NCBI GenBank assembly: GCA_903916595.1
Contig: CAIWXI010000130.1
Span: forward strand, 1 to 64,000
Length of the DNA stretch: 64,000 nt
Source of the DNA: an uncultured Bacteroidales bacterium
GTDB lineage: Bacteria; Bacteroidota; Bacteroidia; Bacteroidales; FEN-979
Direction: 5' to 3'
Shown: positions 9,637-19,900 of the stretch, in pieces
Layout: the number at the start of each line of letters is the position of its first letter
Numbering within the stretch: position 1 is the first letter of the stretch
Position numbers and translations under genes: made by a program
Notes under the pieces: model-generated
The model's input: only the letters and a program-made list of their open reading frames with translations
What the model was told of the DNA's origin: nothing
The model's database searches: none

Positions 9637-10662
9637 ATGTCTGAACAAACAATTCTTGTAATCTACACCGGCGGCACCATCGGGATGGTGCAGGACCCTA
9701 AGACCGGCTCACTGAAGCCTTTATCGTTTGAGAATCTTTACAAGTACCTTCCGGTGCTGGAGAATTTCAATTGCAAAATCGATTTTCACACCTTTCAGCC
9801 CCTCCTCGATTCATCGAACATGAATCCATCGTTTTACGTGAAGCTGGCCACGGTGATTGAAGAGAACTATGAGAATTACGACGGTTTCGTGGTGATGCAT
9901 GGTTCCGACACCATGGCCTATACGGCTTCGGCTTTGAGTTTTATGCTCGAAAACCTGAACAAGCCTGTAATTTTCACCGGTTCCCAGTTGCCTATCGGGA
10001 TGGTGAGGACCGACGGACGGGAGAATTTTATCAACGCCATCGAAATAGCCGTTTCCAAAGAGGTTGACACCCCAATCGTTCCTGAAGTCGCGATCTGTTT
10101 CGAAAACAAGCTATTCCGCGGAAACCGAACCACCAAGCTGAACACCGAGAATTTCGGGGCATTCATTTCAGCTAATTACCCTTTGCTGGCAGAAGTCGGG
10201 GTGAAAATCAAATATAACAGGGAACAAATACTCAGACCGAATTTCAAGCGGCTGAAAGTAATAAAGGATCTGGATGAAAACATAGCCATACTTAAGCTTT
10301 TTCCGGGTATATCTAAATGTGCTGTTGAAGCTATCCTAAATACCTGTGGATTAAAAGCTGTTATTCTCGAGACTTTCGGGGCTGGCAACGCCCCTACCCT
10401 GCCCTGGTTCCTCGATGCTCTGAAAGAAGCTGCCGACAGGGATATCATTATCCTGAACGTGACCCAGTGCAAAGGCGGAAGCGTTGAAATGGGCAAATAC
10501 GAGACCAGCGCGGAGTTAAGTAAAATAGGCGTGATCGGCGGATATGACATCACCACCGAATCTGCCGTGACCAAGCTGATGCACCTTCTGGGCTGCGGAT
10601 TTTCGACCCAGGCCGTGAAACAATTGCTTCAAACCAGCCTCAGGGGTGAGATGACGGTTTGA
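9637..10662 (+). CDS. ansA: Type I L-asparaginase
   Basis: IYTGGTIGMV and VVMHGSDTMAYTASALSFML catalytic motifs; FTGSQLPIG. Confidence 0.94.
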   Translation: MSEQTILVIYTGGTIGMVQDPKTGSLKPLSFENLYKYLPVLENFNCKIDFHTFQPLLDSSNMNPSFYVKLATVIEENYENYDGFVVMHGSDTMAYTASALSFMLENLNKPVIFTGSQLPIGMVRTDGRENFINAIEIAVSKEVDTPIVPEVAICFENKLFRGNRTTKLNTENFGAFISANYPLLAEVGVKIKYNREQILRPNFKRLKVIKDLDENIAILKLFPGISKCAVEAILNTCGLKAVILETFGAGNAPTLPWFLDALKEAADRDIIILNVTQCKGGSVEMGKYETSAELSKIGVIGGYDITTESAVTKLMHLLGCGFSTQAVKQLLQTSLRGEMTV

Positions 10663-10687
10663 TTTGTCAGGAATTTTCGTAATTTTG
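10658..10687 (+). promoter_or_regulatory. Candidate Bacteroidetes promoter for tRNA-Ser (TTTG-N18-TAATTTTG)
   Basis: TTTG at 10658-10661 and TAATTTTG at 10680-10687. Confidence 0.5.
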
Positions 10688-10700
10688 CAACCTGAAAAAT

Positions 10701-10732
10701 CGTGATAGCGTGATTACGTGATGATCGTGATG
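10701..10732. repeat. Degenerate 8-9-nt tandem repeat (CGTGATnn)
   Basis: cgtgatag cgtgatta cgtgatgat cgtgatg. Confidence 0.7.
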
Positions 10733-10744
10733 AAAATTCGCTAT

Positions 10745-10768
10745 CTCACCATTTCACCATTTCACCAT
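10745..10768. repeat. TTCACCAT 8-nt repeat, 3 units
   Basis: ctcaccat ttcaccat ttcaccat; same unit as 9507-9626. Confidence 0.9.
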
Positions 10769-10776
10769 TTTTCCGG

Positions 10777-10864
10777 GGAGAGGTGTCCGAGTGGTCGAAG
10801 GAGCACGCCTGGAAAGTGTGTGTACGCCAAAAGTGTACCCTGGGTTCGAATCCCAGTCTCTCCG
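10777..10864 (+). tRNA. tRNA-Ser (anticodon GGA)
   Basis: Acceptor ggagagg/tctctcc; anticodon loop ctGGAaa in a cacgc/gtgtg stem; long variable arm; T-arm ctgggttcgaatcccag. Confidence 0.93.
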
Positions 10865-10875
10865 CTTAATCAATA

Positions 10876-10916
10876 ACAAAAACGTTGTAATTTAACTAAT
10901 TACAACGTTTTTTGTT
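10876..10916 (+). terminator. Hairpin terminator after tRNA-Ser
   Basis: acaaaaacgttgtaatt / aattacaacgttttttgt stem with 5-nt loop and T-rich 3' side. Confidence 0.7.
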
Positions 10917-11023
10917 TATCCGGTGCCAGACCAATTTTAAAGATTAACCATATACACAATGCGTACGTCAAAGTCAAGTGATATGCTAACAATCGGGGAA
11001 CGCAATGCTCACACCTAATTCAT

Positions 11024-11031
11024 TATCTTTG
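11024..11031 (+). promoter_or_regulatory. Bacteroidetes-type -7 box (TATCTTTG)
   Basis: TAnnTTTG match downstream of the ORF-track ATG at 11005 and upstream of ATG 11053, supporting 11053 as the start. Confidence 0.45.
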
Positions 11032-11052
11032 TTACAAATAAGGACCAATTCT

Positions 11053-13968
11053 ATGAAAAAAGCCGCCAAAATCACCGGCATCAGCCTGGCTGCTGTGATG
11101 CTGCTTCTAATTCTAATGCTCATAAGCCCATTTATCTTCAAAGATAAACTCTCGGCGATCGTCAAATCAACAGCAGGTAAAACGCTTAAAACCGAACTGA
11201 ATTTTTCAGAAATGGATATTTCCTTCTTCCATTATTTCCCCAATCTTACCATCACTCTTACGAATTTCTCACTTAAGGCTTCCGCACCTTTCTCAAAGGA
11301 TACCCTCATCAAAGCCAGTGACATATCCTTTGGCGTGAACCTCATGAGTGTTCTTAATGGCCCACTCAAAATCACAAAGGCCTACCTGAACAAAGCCAGG
11401 ATTGTGCTTCAATATGATGAAAAAGGCGCATCCAGCTTCGATGTTTATGCGTCAACACCCGATAGCCTGCCTGACCAGACCAACACATCATCCGGCGAAG
11501 CCGAAATTAAAATTGAAAGTATTGCATTTATAAAATCTGTCCTTGTTTATTCGGATCCTTCAATGCCTGTAAAAATAACGGCTCATGGCATCAACTACAG
11601 GGGTAAAAGCAGTCTCAGTAAGGATATTCTCAGACTGGCATCCAATGTAAGTATAGATTCTCTTTCTGTTGAATATAATCATGTAAACTATATCAAATCG
11701 AAACCCCTCAAGGCAGACCTCATCACATCCATCAACCTGAATTCCCTTGATATGAAGTTCGAAAAAAATGATTTTACCCTTAAAAACATTCCTTTTCAGT
11801 TAAGGGGCGAGTTTGGTTTCAGGAAGGAAGGATATGACCTTTTTCTCTCACTTTTTTCGATGTATGGAAATCAATATGTAAGTGGTTCACTGCGGATGAT
11901 CAGCACCAAAAAACTATGGATTGCCGCAAAAGCCGATGTGAACATGAACCTTCAGGAATGGGGCGTGGGCCTCGGATTAAAAGACTTTGAACTGAAAGGG
12001 ATGTACTCCCTGAAGCTTGATGCCAGCGGAGATTATTTCGCCGGACAAAACCCTCGCAGCAAAAATCCTGACACCATACTTCTCAGCATCCCCAATTTCA
12101 CCCTCACTTCTGAACTGAGAGACGGGTATTTCAGGTACAAGCAGTATCCGCAGGCCCTGAGCGGAATCTCGGTGAATCTTTCAGCCTCCTGTAAAGACCA
12201 TAACTATGAATCGATTAAGCTCAGTGTGGATAAACTGAAGGCGGGATTTCTGAAAAATAAAATTGAAGGAAATTTCAGCGTGAACGGGCTTAAGGACCTG
12301 CCGGTTGAAGGGAACCTCACTACCAGTCTGAACCTTTCGGAGATCAGGCAACTCATCCCGATCGACAGCCTCGACCTTGGAGGGCTTCTCGATCTGAACC
12401 TGAATGTAAAAGGAAATTATGCCCCTGAAAAAAAACTTTTTCCAACGAGTACCCTCAGCATCAGACTGTCTAACGGAGAAGTTCAGACAAAATACTATCC
12501 TCGTCCGATAGACCAGATCAATATGATGGTCACAGTGACCAATCACACCGGAAAACTGGATAATACAAAGGTAAAACTGCAACCTTTTTCGTTCCGCTTT
12601 GAAGGTAAGCGGTTTGAAGTTACCGCAGACCTGAGCAATCCCGATGACCTGTCGTATAACATTGCTTCAAAAGGTTCAATCGACCTGGCCAAAGTCTACA
12701 GGGTTTTCTCCCGCAAGGGTATGGAACTGGCAGGATACATTGAAACTGATCTTAAACTGAGAGGCCGGCAGAGCGACGCAATGGCAGGGAAAATTGAAAA
12801 ACTTTACAATTCCGGCCGCCTTACCCTGCATAATATTGCTTTTACATCCGATTACCTGCCGAAAGTTTTTGTGATAAAATCAGGTGTTTTCCGTTTTGAG
12901 CAGGATAAGGTCTGGTTTGAAAAATTCGACGGCCGGTATGGCGCCTCAGATATAAGGATGGACGGCTATCTAAGCAATGTGGTTAATTATGTGCTTTCGG
13001 ATAAGCAAAAACTGAAAGGCAATTTTAATTTTAATTCCGACTACCTGCTGGTGGATGAGTTTATCCCCGGAACCAATCCGTTGGCTGCTTCGGATCCGGG
13101 AGCGAGGATACAGGATCCAGGATCCGGGATGCAGGATCCGGGAGCCGGAGTGGTAGTGATCCCCCAAAACCTGGAAATCGGATTGAAGGCAAATCTCAGG
13201 AAGGTTGGTTATGGCAAACTCGGGATTCATGACCTGAATGCTGCCGTGGAGGCGAAGCAGGGAATGCTTCTGTTAAAGAATATGAACTTTGAATTGATCG
13301 GCTGCAGGGTGGCAATGGATGCAACTTATGGCAGCATCAACACGCTCAGGGCATTTTTCGATTTTCGGGTGTCGGCAAAGGATTTCGACATTAAAAGAGC
13401 ATATAACGAAGTGGAATTGTTCCGGAACTTATCCACCTCCGCCGGAAAATGCGAGGGAATTGTTTCCCTTGATTATTCCCTGAAAGGAAAGCTCGATGCC
13501 GGAATGAAGCCGGTGTATCCTTCTCTGGAAGGTGGCGGAGTGCTCAGCCTTAAAAAGATCAGGGTGATGGGGCTAAAGCTTTTCACCGACATGAGCAAGA
13601 ACCTGGATAAGGAAAAGATAAAAAACCCCGACCTTTCAAAAGTTGAATTGAAGACATCCATTAAAAATAATGTGATCTCACTCGAAAAAACAAAAATAAA
13701 AATGGCCGGCTTCCGCTTACGCATCGCGGGCGAGAGCAATTTTAACGGAAGCATAAACCTGAAAGCACGCCTGGGCCTGCCCCCTCTCGGTATCTTCGGG
13801 ATCAACATGAGGCTGCTTGGCACCATGGATAACCCTAAATTCAAATACGGCAAAGGCAGCGGTGATGATGACGTTGCAGAAACAGAATACTCCGATGAAC
13901 TTCCCCGGGAAATGCTCGACAAGATCAAAAATGCAAAAGAGGAGGATCTGAAAGACGAGCCCCAATAA
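11053..13968 (+). CDS. AsmA-like family protein
   Basis: MKKAAKITGISLAAVMLLLILMLISPFIFKDKL N-terminal anchor; AsmA-type repeats and C-terminal LKKIRVMGLKLFTDMSKNL region. Confidence 0.85.
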   Translation: MKKAAKITGISLAAVMLLLILMLISPFIFKDKLSAIVKSTAGKTLKTELNFSEMDISFFHYFPNLTITLTNFSLKASAPFSKDTLIKASDISFGVNLMSVLNGPLKITKAYLNKARIVLQYDEKGASSFDVYASTPDSLPDQTNTSSGEAEIKIESIAFIKSVLVYSDPSMPVKITAHGINYRGKSSLSKDILRLASNVSIDSLSVEYNHVNYIKSKPLKADLITSINLNSLDMKFEKNDFTLKNIPFQLRGEFGFRKEGYDLFLSLFSMYGNQYVSGSLRMISTKKLWIAAKADVNMNLQEWGVGLGLKDFELKGMYSLKLDASGDYFAGQNPRSKNPDTILLSIPNFTLTSELRDGYFRYKQYPQALSGISVNLSASCKDHNYESIKLSVDKLKAGFLKNKIEGNFSVNGLKDLPVEGNLTTSLNLSEIRQLIPIDSLDLGGLLDLNLNVKGNYAPEKKLFPTSTLSIRLSNGEVQTKYYPRPIDQINMMVTVTNHTGKLDNTKVKLQPFSFRFEGKRFEVTADLSNPDDLSYNIASKGSIDLAKVYRVFSRKGMELAGYIETDLKLRGRQSDAMAGKIEKLYNSGRLTLHNIAFTSDYLPKVFVIKSGVFRFEQDKVWFEKFDGRYGASDIRMDGYLSNVVNYVLSDKQKLKGNFNFNSDYLLVDEFIPGTNPLAASDPGARIQDPGSGMQDPGAGVVVIPQNLEIGLKANLRKVGYGKLGIHDLNAAVEAKQGMLLLKNMNFELIGCRVAMDATYGSINTLRAFFDFRVSAKDFDIKRAYNEVELFRNLSTSAGKCEGIVSLDYSLKGKLDAGMKPVYPSLEGGGVLSLKKIRVMGLKLFTDMSKNLDKEKIKNPDLSKVELKTSIKNNVISLEKTKIKMAGFRLRIAGESNFNGSINLKARLGLPPLGIFGINMRLLGTMDNPKFKYGKGSGDDDVAETEYSDELPREMLDKIKNAKEEDLKDEPQ
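13092..13147. repeat. 7-nt tandem array inside the AsmA-like CDS (8 units of GGATCCG-type)
   Basis: ggatccg ggagcga ggataca ggatcca ggatccg ggatgca ggatccg ggagccg; encodes DPGARIQDPGSGMQDPGAG. Confidence 0.9.
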
Positions 13969-14152
13969 TAAACAGGCCTGCAGCTCGAAGGAAGCCTGTA
14001 GCAAAGGATGCGGATCATTCCCTTGATTTGAATTTTCATTGGCATTTGCTTTTCCCGAAATGTTGTGTTATATTTATGGTCTTATTTCAGTAAACTGAGG
14101 TCTATAAACCTATTAAATAACCATTTTCTGAAGGAGGCAGAGATAGGAAAAG

Positions 14153-15592
14153 ATGAAAATAAACCGAAGACAAATGTTAAAACTTTCAGGGACCACCCTG
14201 GGAGGAATAGCCCTTGGCAGTCCGCTACTAAGCTTTGGAAACAGCCCGTCAAATGAGGGAAGCAGTGATCCGTCACAAACCAATTCCTATTTTAATTCCC
14301 TGCCGGCTTTCACTCCCCCCGAGCCCCTTGCTCCCGACGAAATGCGGATCACCATCCTCGGATCGTCATGCATTCCGAGGCTCTCTCAGGAGTGTAACAG
14401 TGTTTATGTTGAAGTTGGGAGCGGCGACCAGTTTGTTTTTGACTGCGGAACAGGGGTTGCCGCTAAATACAATGCCATGGGAATACCCATGAGCAGGATG
14501 GATAAGATCTTTTTTACCCATCTGCATGCCGATCATACCAGTGACCTCACTCACATTTATTGTTTCGGTCCGGCCGAAGACCGTAAATCTCCCTTATTCA
14601 TCTTTGGTCCTGAGAATTCGGGGTTTACCTACTATGACCCCAATAACGTTCAGCGCGGGCCTTATAACGACGGGACCAGGGCTTTTTGTGAAAGTTTCAG
14701 AGATATGCACCGATGGCATACCGAAAGCTTCAGCTTCGGGGTGACCAGCCTCCCGGGGTACACTCTCCCTACCCAGGAGGACTGGGGTTTGCCGGCTCCC
14801 CTGGTAAAGGTATCAGACGATTCGTTCGACGACGGGTATTGTATTTATCCTGTTGAGCTGAACTGGCAGAATTACGGTAAAACTCCGGGAGACAACGTGG
14901 CTTATCATAATAAGACGACCGGGGTAAGGATAACGCATTTCCCTGCCATACATACCAGGATGGGATCCGTGAGTTACCGCCTCGACTGGAACGGCTTGTC
15001 GATGATTTTCAGCGGAGATTCCAAGCCCAACAAGGAAATGCTATCGCATGCCAAAGGAGTGGATGTTCTGATCCACGAAATGGTGATGCCTGCACAGGTC
15101 TGGGCTGAAAAAAATTCCGGCCTTAAACCCGGTGACCCGGATTATGAACAAGCCTATAACTACGCCCTTATGGTCCAGAACAGCTCCCACACACCCCAGG
15201 GCGCTTTCGGCTATATCATGAGCCAGATCATACCCCCTCCCAGACTTACCGTTGCAACACACTTCCAGGCCGAAGATGACACCATCACTTCAGCCATCCA
15301 GAGTGTGAGAAACCACGCTCCTGTGGGAGAACTCGCTTTTGCCTCGGACTTTATGGTGATCAATGTCTCCGCCTCCCGCATACTCCAGAGACGGGCCATT
15401 GTATCTCCTTACGCCTTTTACCCTGTTAGCCCTGCCCCAGACGATGTTAACACTCCGAAATACTGGAAATGGCAGGATGATGCCCATACAATAGCTGTAG
15501 GAAATCCCACAGCTCAGATTATCACCACCGATGAAATACCAGCAGTTGATCCCAACACGGGTGAATTCCACTATAATACAAACGGCTACTGA
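14153..15592 (+). CDS. Tat-exported MBL-fold metallo-hydrolase
   Basis: NRRQMLKLSGTTLGGIALGS Tat-like signal; FFTHLHADHTSDLTHIYCFGP; FSGDSKPNKEML; HEMVMPAQ. Confidence 0.85.
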   Translation: MKINRRQMLKLSGTTLGGIALGSPLLSFGNSPSNEGSSDPSQTNSYFNSLPAFTPPEPLAPDEMRITILGSSCIPRLSQECNSVYVEVGSGDQFVFDCGTGVAAKYNAMGIPMSRMDKIFFTHLHADHTSDLTHIYCFGPAEDRKSPLFIFGPENSGFTYYDPNNVQRGPYNDGTRAFCESFRDMHRWHTESFSFGVTSLPGYTLPTQEDWGLPAPLVKVSDDSFDDGYCIYPVELNWQNYGKTPGDNVAYHNKTTGVRITHFPAIHTRMGSVSYRLDWNGLSMIFSGDSKPNKEMLSHAKGVDVLIHEMVMPAQVWAEKNSGLKPGDPDYEQAYNYALMVQNSSHTPQGAFGYIMSQIIPPPRLTVATHFQAEDDTITSAIQSVRNHAPVGELAFASDFMVINVSASRILQRRAIVSPYAFYPVSPAPDDVNTPKYWKWQDDAHTIAVGNPTAQIITTDEIPAVDPNTGEFHYNTNGY

Positions 15593-16902
15593 TGAAAACA
15601 ACAGCTATTCTTTCGATACTCATGCTGAGTTCTGTGATCCTCTGCTCACAAACCCTGAATATGACGTTTAAAGCTGCAGGCGCTGCCACGAAAGTCGACA
15701 GTGTGAAAGCCACTAACCTCAGGACTACCGAAACTATCACACTTCCAGGCAGCGATACCCTTGTACTCAATGTGAATACCGGGATCGTAAACCTTAACGA
15801 TATTAACCGGAACGGCTGCATTTTCCCTAACCCTTTTGCGGGAAAGACTACATTTCTGGCCTACGTCGGGACGGCACAAAATGTTACGGTTGAAGTTTAC
15901 AATCTATCAGGCCAGAGCGTGGCCCGCACCAAGGCACAGGTACAGCCCGGCTCAGTCGCCTTCTCACTTTTATTGTCGAAGGTGGGTGTTTATATGATAA
16001 GACTGACTACGGATGAGGGGACAACCGGATTCAAGGCCGTGTGCACTGAGTCAATCGGGGGTGGGAACCAGATCCTGTACACGGGAACCGATGCTCTGCC
16101 TCAAAAACAGGCCCTGAAGGGAACTGTCATCTTTAATCTGGGATACAAGCTGGGTGATGTGTTGCTCTACCGCTGCAGAAGCGGTGATTATACAACCATC
16201 ATCACCGATTCGCCCACAGCTTCAACGGCCTATTTGTGTGAATTTGTGCTTTGCAGAGATCCCGACGGGAAAAACTATGCGGTGGTGAATATCGGGACCC
16301 AGACCTGGATGGCCGAGAATCTGGCCTGGTTACCGGCGGTGAGCGCAGCTTCAAAAGGATCGGATTCCCTGAAGTATTATTATGTTTACGGGTATGACGA
16401 CAGCATCGTGTCTTCAGCCAAAAACACGGTCAATTACAAGCGTTACGGGGCGCTTTACAACTGGGCTGCAGCCATGAATGCCCCTGGCAAAAGATCACCG
16501 GCCCTGAGAAGCACCCAGGATGTTTGTCCGGCCGGCTGGCATCTGCCTTATGATGAGGACTGGAAATTGCTTGAAACAACCCTGGGCATGAGCCGGCATG
16601 ACGCCGACTCCATCTATCTGAGAAACTCGGGAGAGGTTGGAAAAAAGTTAAAATCCACTCCTGGCTGGATTACCGGCGCTAACTGCAGTAACTCCAGCGG
16701 CTTCACTGCTCTGCCCGGCGGATACCGCAACACCCACTGGAATTTTCAAAGCCTTGAAAGAAATTCTCTCTTCTGGTCGGCCTCCCAATCGGATACCCTT
16801 GCCTGGTACCGGAATCTGGATGAACAGGATACCGGTGTTTACAGGTTCTCTACTTTGAAAAGCCACGGCTTTTCGGTGAGATGTATTAAAGATCCTTTCT
16901 GA
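15592..16902 (+). CDS. FISUMP-domain protein with internal T9SS sorting-domain-like module
   Basis: VNIGTQTWMAENLAWLP, YGALYNWAAAMN, CPAGWHLPYDEDWKLLE, GFSVRCIKD motifs; internal IFPNPFAGKTTFLAYVG...VYNLSGQSVAR...VGVYMIRLTTDEG. TGATG overlap with the upstream stop. Confidence 0.85.
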   Translation: MKTTAILSILMLSSVILCSQTLNMTFKAAGAATKVDSVKATNLRTTETITLPGSDTLVLNVNTGIVNLNDINRNGCIFPNPFAGKTTFLAYVGTAQNVTVEVYNLSGQSVARTKAQVQPGSVAFSLLLSKVGVYMIRLTTDEGTTGFKAVCTESIGGGNQILYTGTDALPQKQALKGTVIFNLGYKLGDVLLYRCRSGDYTTIITDSPTASTAYLCEFVLCRDPDGKNYAVVNIGTQTWMAENLAWLPAVSAASKGSDSLKYYYVYGYDDSIVSSAKNTVNYKRYGALYNWAAAMNAPGKRSPALRSTQDVCPAGWHLPYDEDWKLLETTLGMSRHDADSIYLRNSGEVGKKLKSTPGWITGANCSNSSGFTALPGGYRNTHWNFQSLERNSLFWSASQSDTLAWYRNLDEQDTGVYRFSTLKSHGFSVRCIKDPF

Positions 16903-16935
16903 CAATTGCTAATTGCTTTCACCTCGGGGGCAACC

Positions 16936-16970
16936 AATAAAAAAAGCCGCGAAATGCGGCTTTTTTTATT
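16936..16970. terminator. Bidirectional intrinsic terminator
   Basis: aataaaaaaagccgc-gaaat-gcggctttttttatt, 15-bp perfect stem between convergent genes. Confidence 0.9.
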
Positions 16971-16984
16971 TAATGAACTGATTT

Positions 16985-19900
16985 TTATTGGTTCATTATC
17001 AGTTTTTGGGTCACTTCGGTATTATCCATTTTGATCTTTACCAGATAAGATCCTTTCTGAACATTTGAAAGATCAAATTGCAGGTCTGATTTCTCATGAC
17101 AGACTCTTGATGTTATTATTCTTCCGCCAAGATCCATGATAGATATTTCCAGTGATTTGTATTTCAAGTCACCCGTCTCAACGCGGAAAGCGCCTTTGGA
17201 TGGATTGGGAATTAACTGAATTGAACTTGCAGAGGTTTCATGAATTGAAACGGTAGATTGAGCCTGGGTTACAGTAACCGTCTGTGTTGGTATTCCATTC
17301 ACGGTCACAGTCACAGCCGCTACCCTGCTTGTATAATAAGGATTTTCGGTGAACTCAGCATTAATAGTACCATTTCCCACTCCCGAGGTGGTAATTGTAA
17401 GCCATGACGAATCAGTGACTGCTATCCATGGAGAATTCGAAGAAACCGTAAATGTTGTAATGCCCGGGAGATAAGGTACATTACGGTTTGAAGGATCTAC
17501 TGATAAGGTTGGCTGGGTTCCTGCCTGAGTCACTGTAACAACAACAGGTCCAACACCCGGAGCTGTCACGGTAATATTTGCAACCCGATCGTAAGTTGCG
17601 GTATTCTCAGTATAGTTTGCAGTGATTGTGCCGTTGCCTGAACCTGATGAATTTACCGTGCACCATGTTTGATCAGAAACGATGGTCCAGCTGGTATTCG
17701 AATTTACGCTGAAACTGGTTGATGACGGAGGTGATGCAGGTACAGTCTGGTTTGACGGCTGAATTGTAAGTGTAGGTAAAGCCGGGTCCTGAATCAGTGT
17801 CACAGAAATTGGTGCAAGACCAGTTGCTGTGCCGGTGATGGTGGCAGTGCGTGTAACCAGGTCAGGATTCACAGTATATGTAGCTGAGATGCTTCCGTTC
17901 CCCGATGATGAAGGCGGAGTTACCGTGCACCAGCTTGCATTACTGCTTACAACCCAGGAGGTATTCGACGTAACAGCATAAACTGCCGTTCCTGCCGGGG
18001 CATAAGAAACAGCCTGCTGTGCGGGAAGAATGGTGAGCAGAGGATAAGCACCCTGAGTTACAGTAACCACGATAGGGGTCAGGGTTGCAACAGTTACGGT
18101 AATATTCGCAGTCCTTGGAATGGTAGTGGTATTCTCTATATAGGATGCCGTAACAGTTCCGTTGCCTGTTCCTGAAGGGGTCACTGTGCACCAGGTCTGA
18201 TTAGAGACTGCTGTCCAGGTGGTGTTGGAAGTTAATGTAAACGACGCACTGCCTGCCGGAGTGTATGGTACACTCTGGTTCGCGGGAGTAACGGTAAGTG
18301 TGGGAGTGGCGCCAGCCTGGGTAACAGTTACAGTAGCGGTTGGAGCTCCTGAAGCTGTTGCTGTAATAGTTGCCACCCTCGGTGTGATCAGGGTGTTAAC
18401 CGGATACGTTGCAGTAATAGTCCCGTTTCCGCTTCCTGAAAGTGTAACGGTACACCAGCTTTGGTTGCTTGATGCATTCCAGGATGTATTAGAGGTTACA
18501 GTGAATGCTGTTGAACCAGCCGGTGTTGCCGGAACATTCTGATTAGAAGGTAAAACTCCCAGTGTGTTTGTTGAGGTTCCCGATACTGAAACGTCATCAA
18601 ATGCCCATGAATATGCAAAAGTCCCGATATAGGTCCAGCGAAAGTTTACCTGGGCTTTACCTGCAGCACCTGGAACAACCATGCTGAAAGCAGCAGGATT
18701 GGTGGCCGATGTTGTTGTGAATGCTTGTAATGTATTCCAGGTAATACCTCCATCATTGCTGTACGAAAGAGTTCCTGAGGAACCTGAATAGGCTTTAAAA
18801 TAATGGTTGAACTGAAGGGTGACATTAGTAAAAACAGAACAGTCAATTACAGGGCTCACAAGATCCGCGTTCTGCGTTGTACCAGCACCATATCCGCCAC
18901 TGTTAAGAAAAGCATAATTTCCGGTCAGGTTCGGATTCGGGGTTTGGTTGGTAATCACACCAAACTGCCATATCTGTCCGTTCCCCTGGTGGTCAACCTG
19001 ACTCCAGCAACCGGGGATGCTTGTAGTAGCAAATGCTTCGCTGAATGGCAAGGTGGAAACCATACATTGAGTAGTGAAAGTAAGATCATTACCGTAAAAT
19101 GTTCCGTTTCCATTTGTTGCATACGCTCTGATATGGTACAGAGTGTTTGCGGTCAGGCCTGTTATCAGGCTTACATAAGTTCCTAATCCTGATCCATCGG
19201 TGGTATGATTACCGGAAGCAACAGGGTTGGCCGAGGTGCTCCAGCAAACTCCGCGGGCTGTAACAGGAGACCCTCCGTCGGTGGTCACATTACCACCGGA
19301 GGTAGCCGAGGTCATGGTGATCACCGTTGCCGCATTGGTAGCAACAGCAGCTGCGCAAGGTATTAATGTCAGATCGCTGCCGTTGGTGGTGCCATCAGAG
19401 CTCACGGCGACCAGGCGGAAATGATATGTTGTACCATTAACAAGACCTGCTATAGGTGCGCTTACGTTAGTGACTGCATAACCAGTACCTGCCGACGTAA
19501 TGGTAGTGTTGAAACCATAGGCCGTTGTGGTGCCCCACTCGAAATGATAGTTCGTTACTGCTCCGTTGGGGCAGACGCTCCCATTGAGGGTAGCTACAGT
19601 ACAGGTAACACCTGTAGCTGCCATGGTGGTTACCGTTGGTGGATTGTTCCATTTAAAAGAGGCAATTCTTGTTTTCCAACCCGTTGATGAAGTCGTTGCG
19701 AAATATTCCTGGGTATACCAATACGTACCTCTTTCAACCGGGTCACAACTCAATGCGCTGTAATCACCCCAACGATGGTAAGTAGCCTCAGTTGCAGATC
19801 CCCCGCCATTAATGATCCCTTTCTCGGCGATGGTCATCTGGTTCAGCGCATCATTCTTTTTTCGTCCGGTATACCTAATTGACGGGTAAAGGCTTGTACC

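Noticed and set aside
9438-9661. Three overlapping ORFs encoding MYDVRCT / HHFTISPF repeats
   Set aside because: All three frames are open only because the 7/8-nt units lack stops; no evidence of a real protein.
10777-11052. Mobile element integrated at tRNA-Ser
   Set aside because: No integrase, no repeat of the tRNA 3' end and ordinary chromosomal genes downstream.
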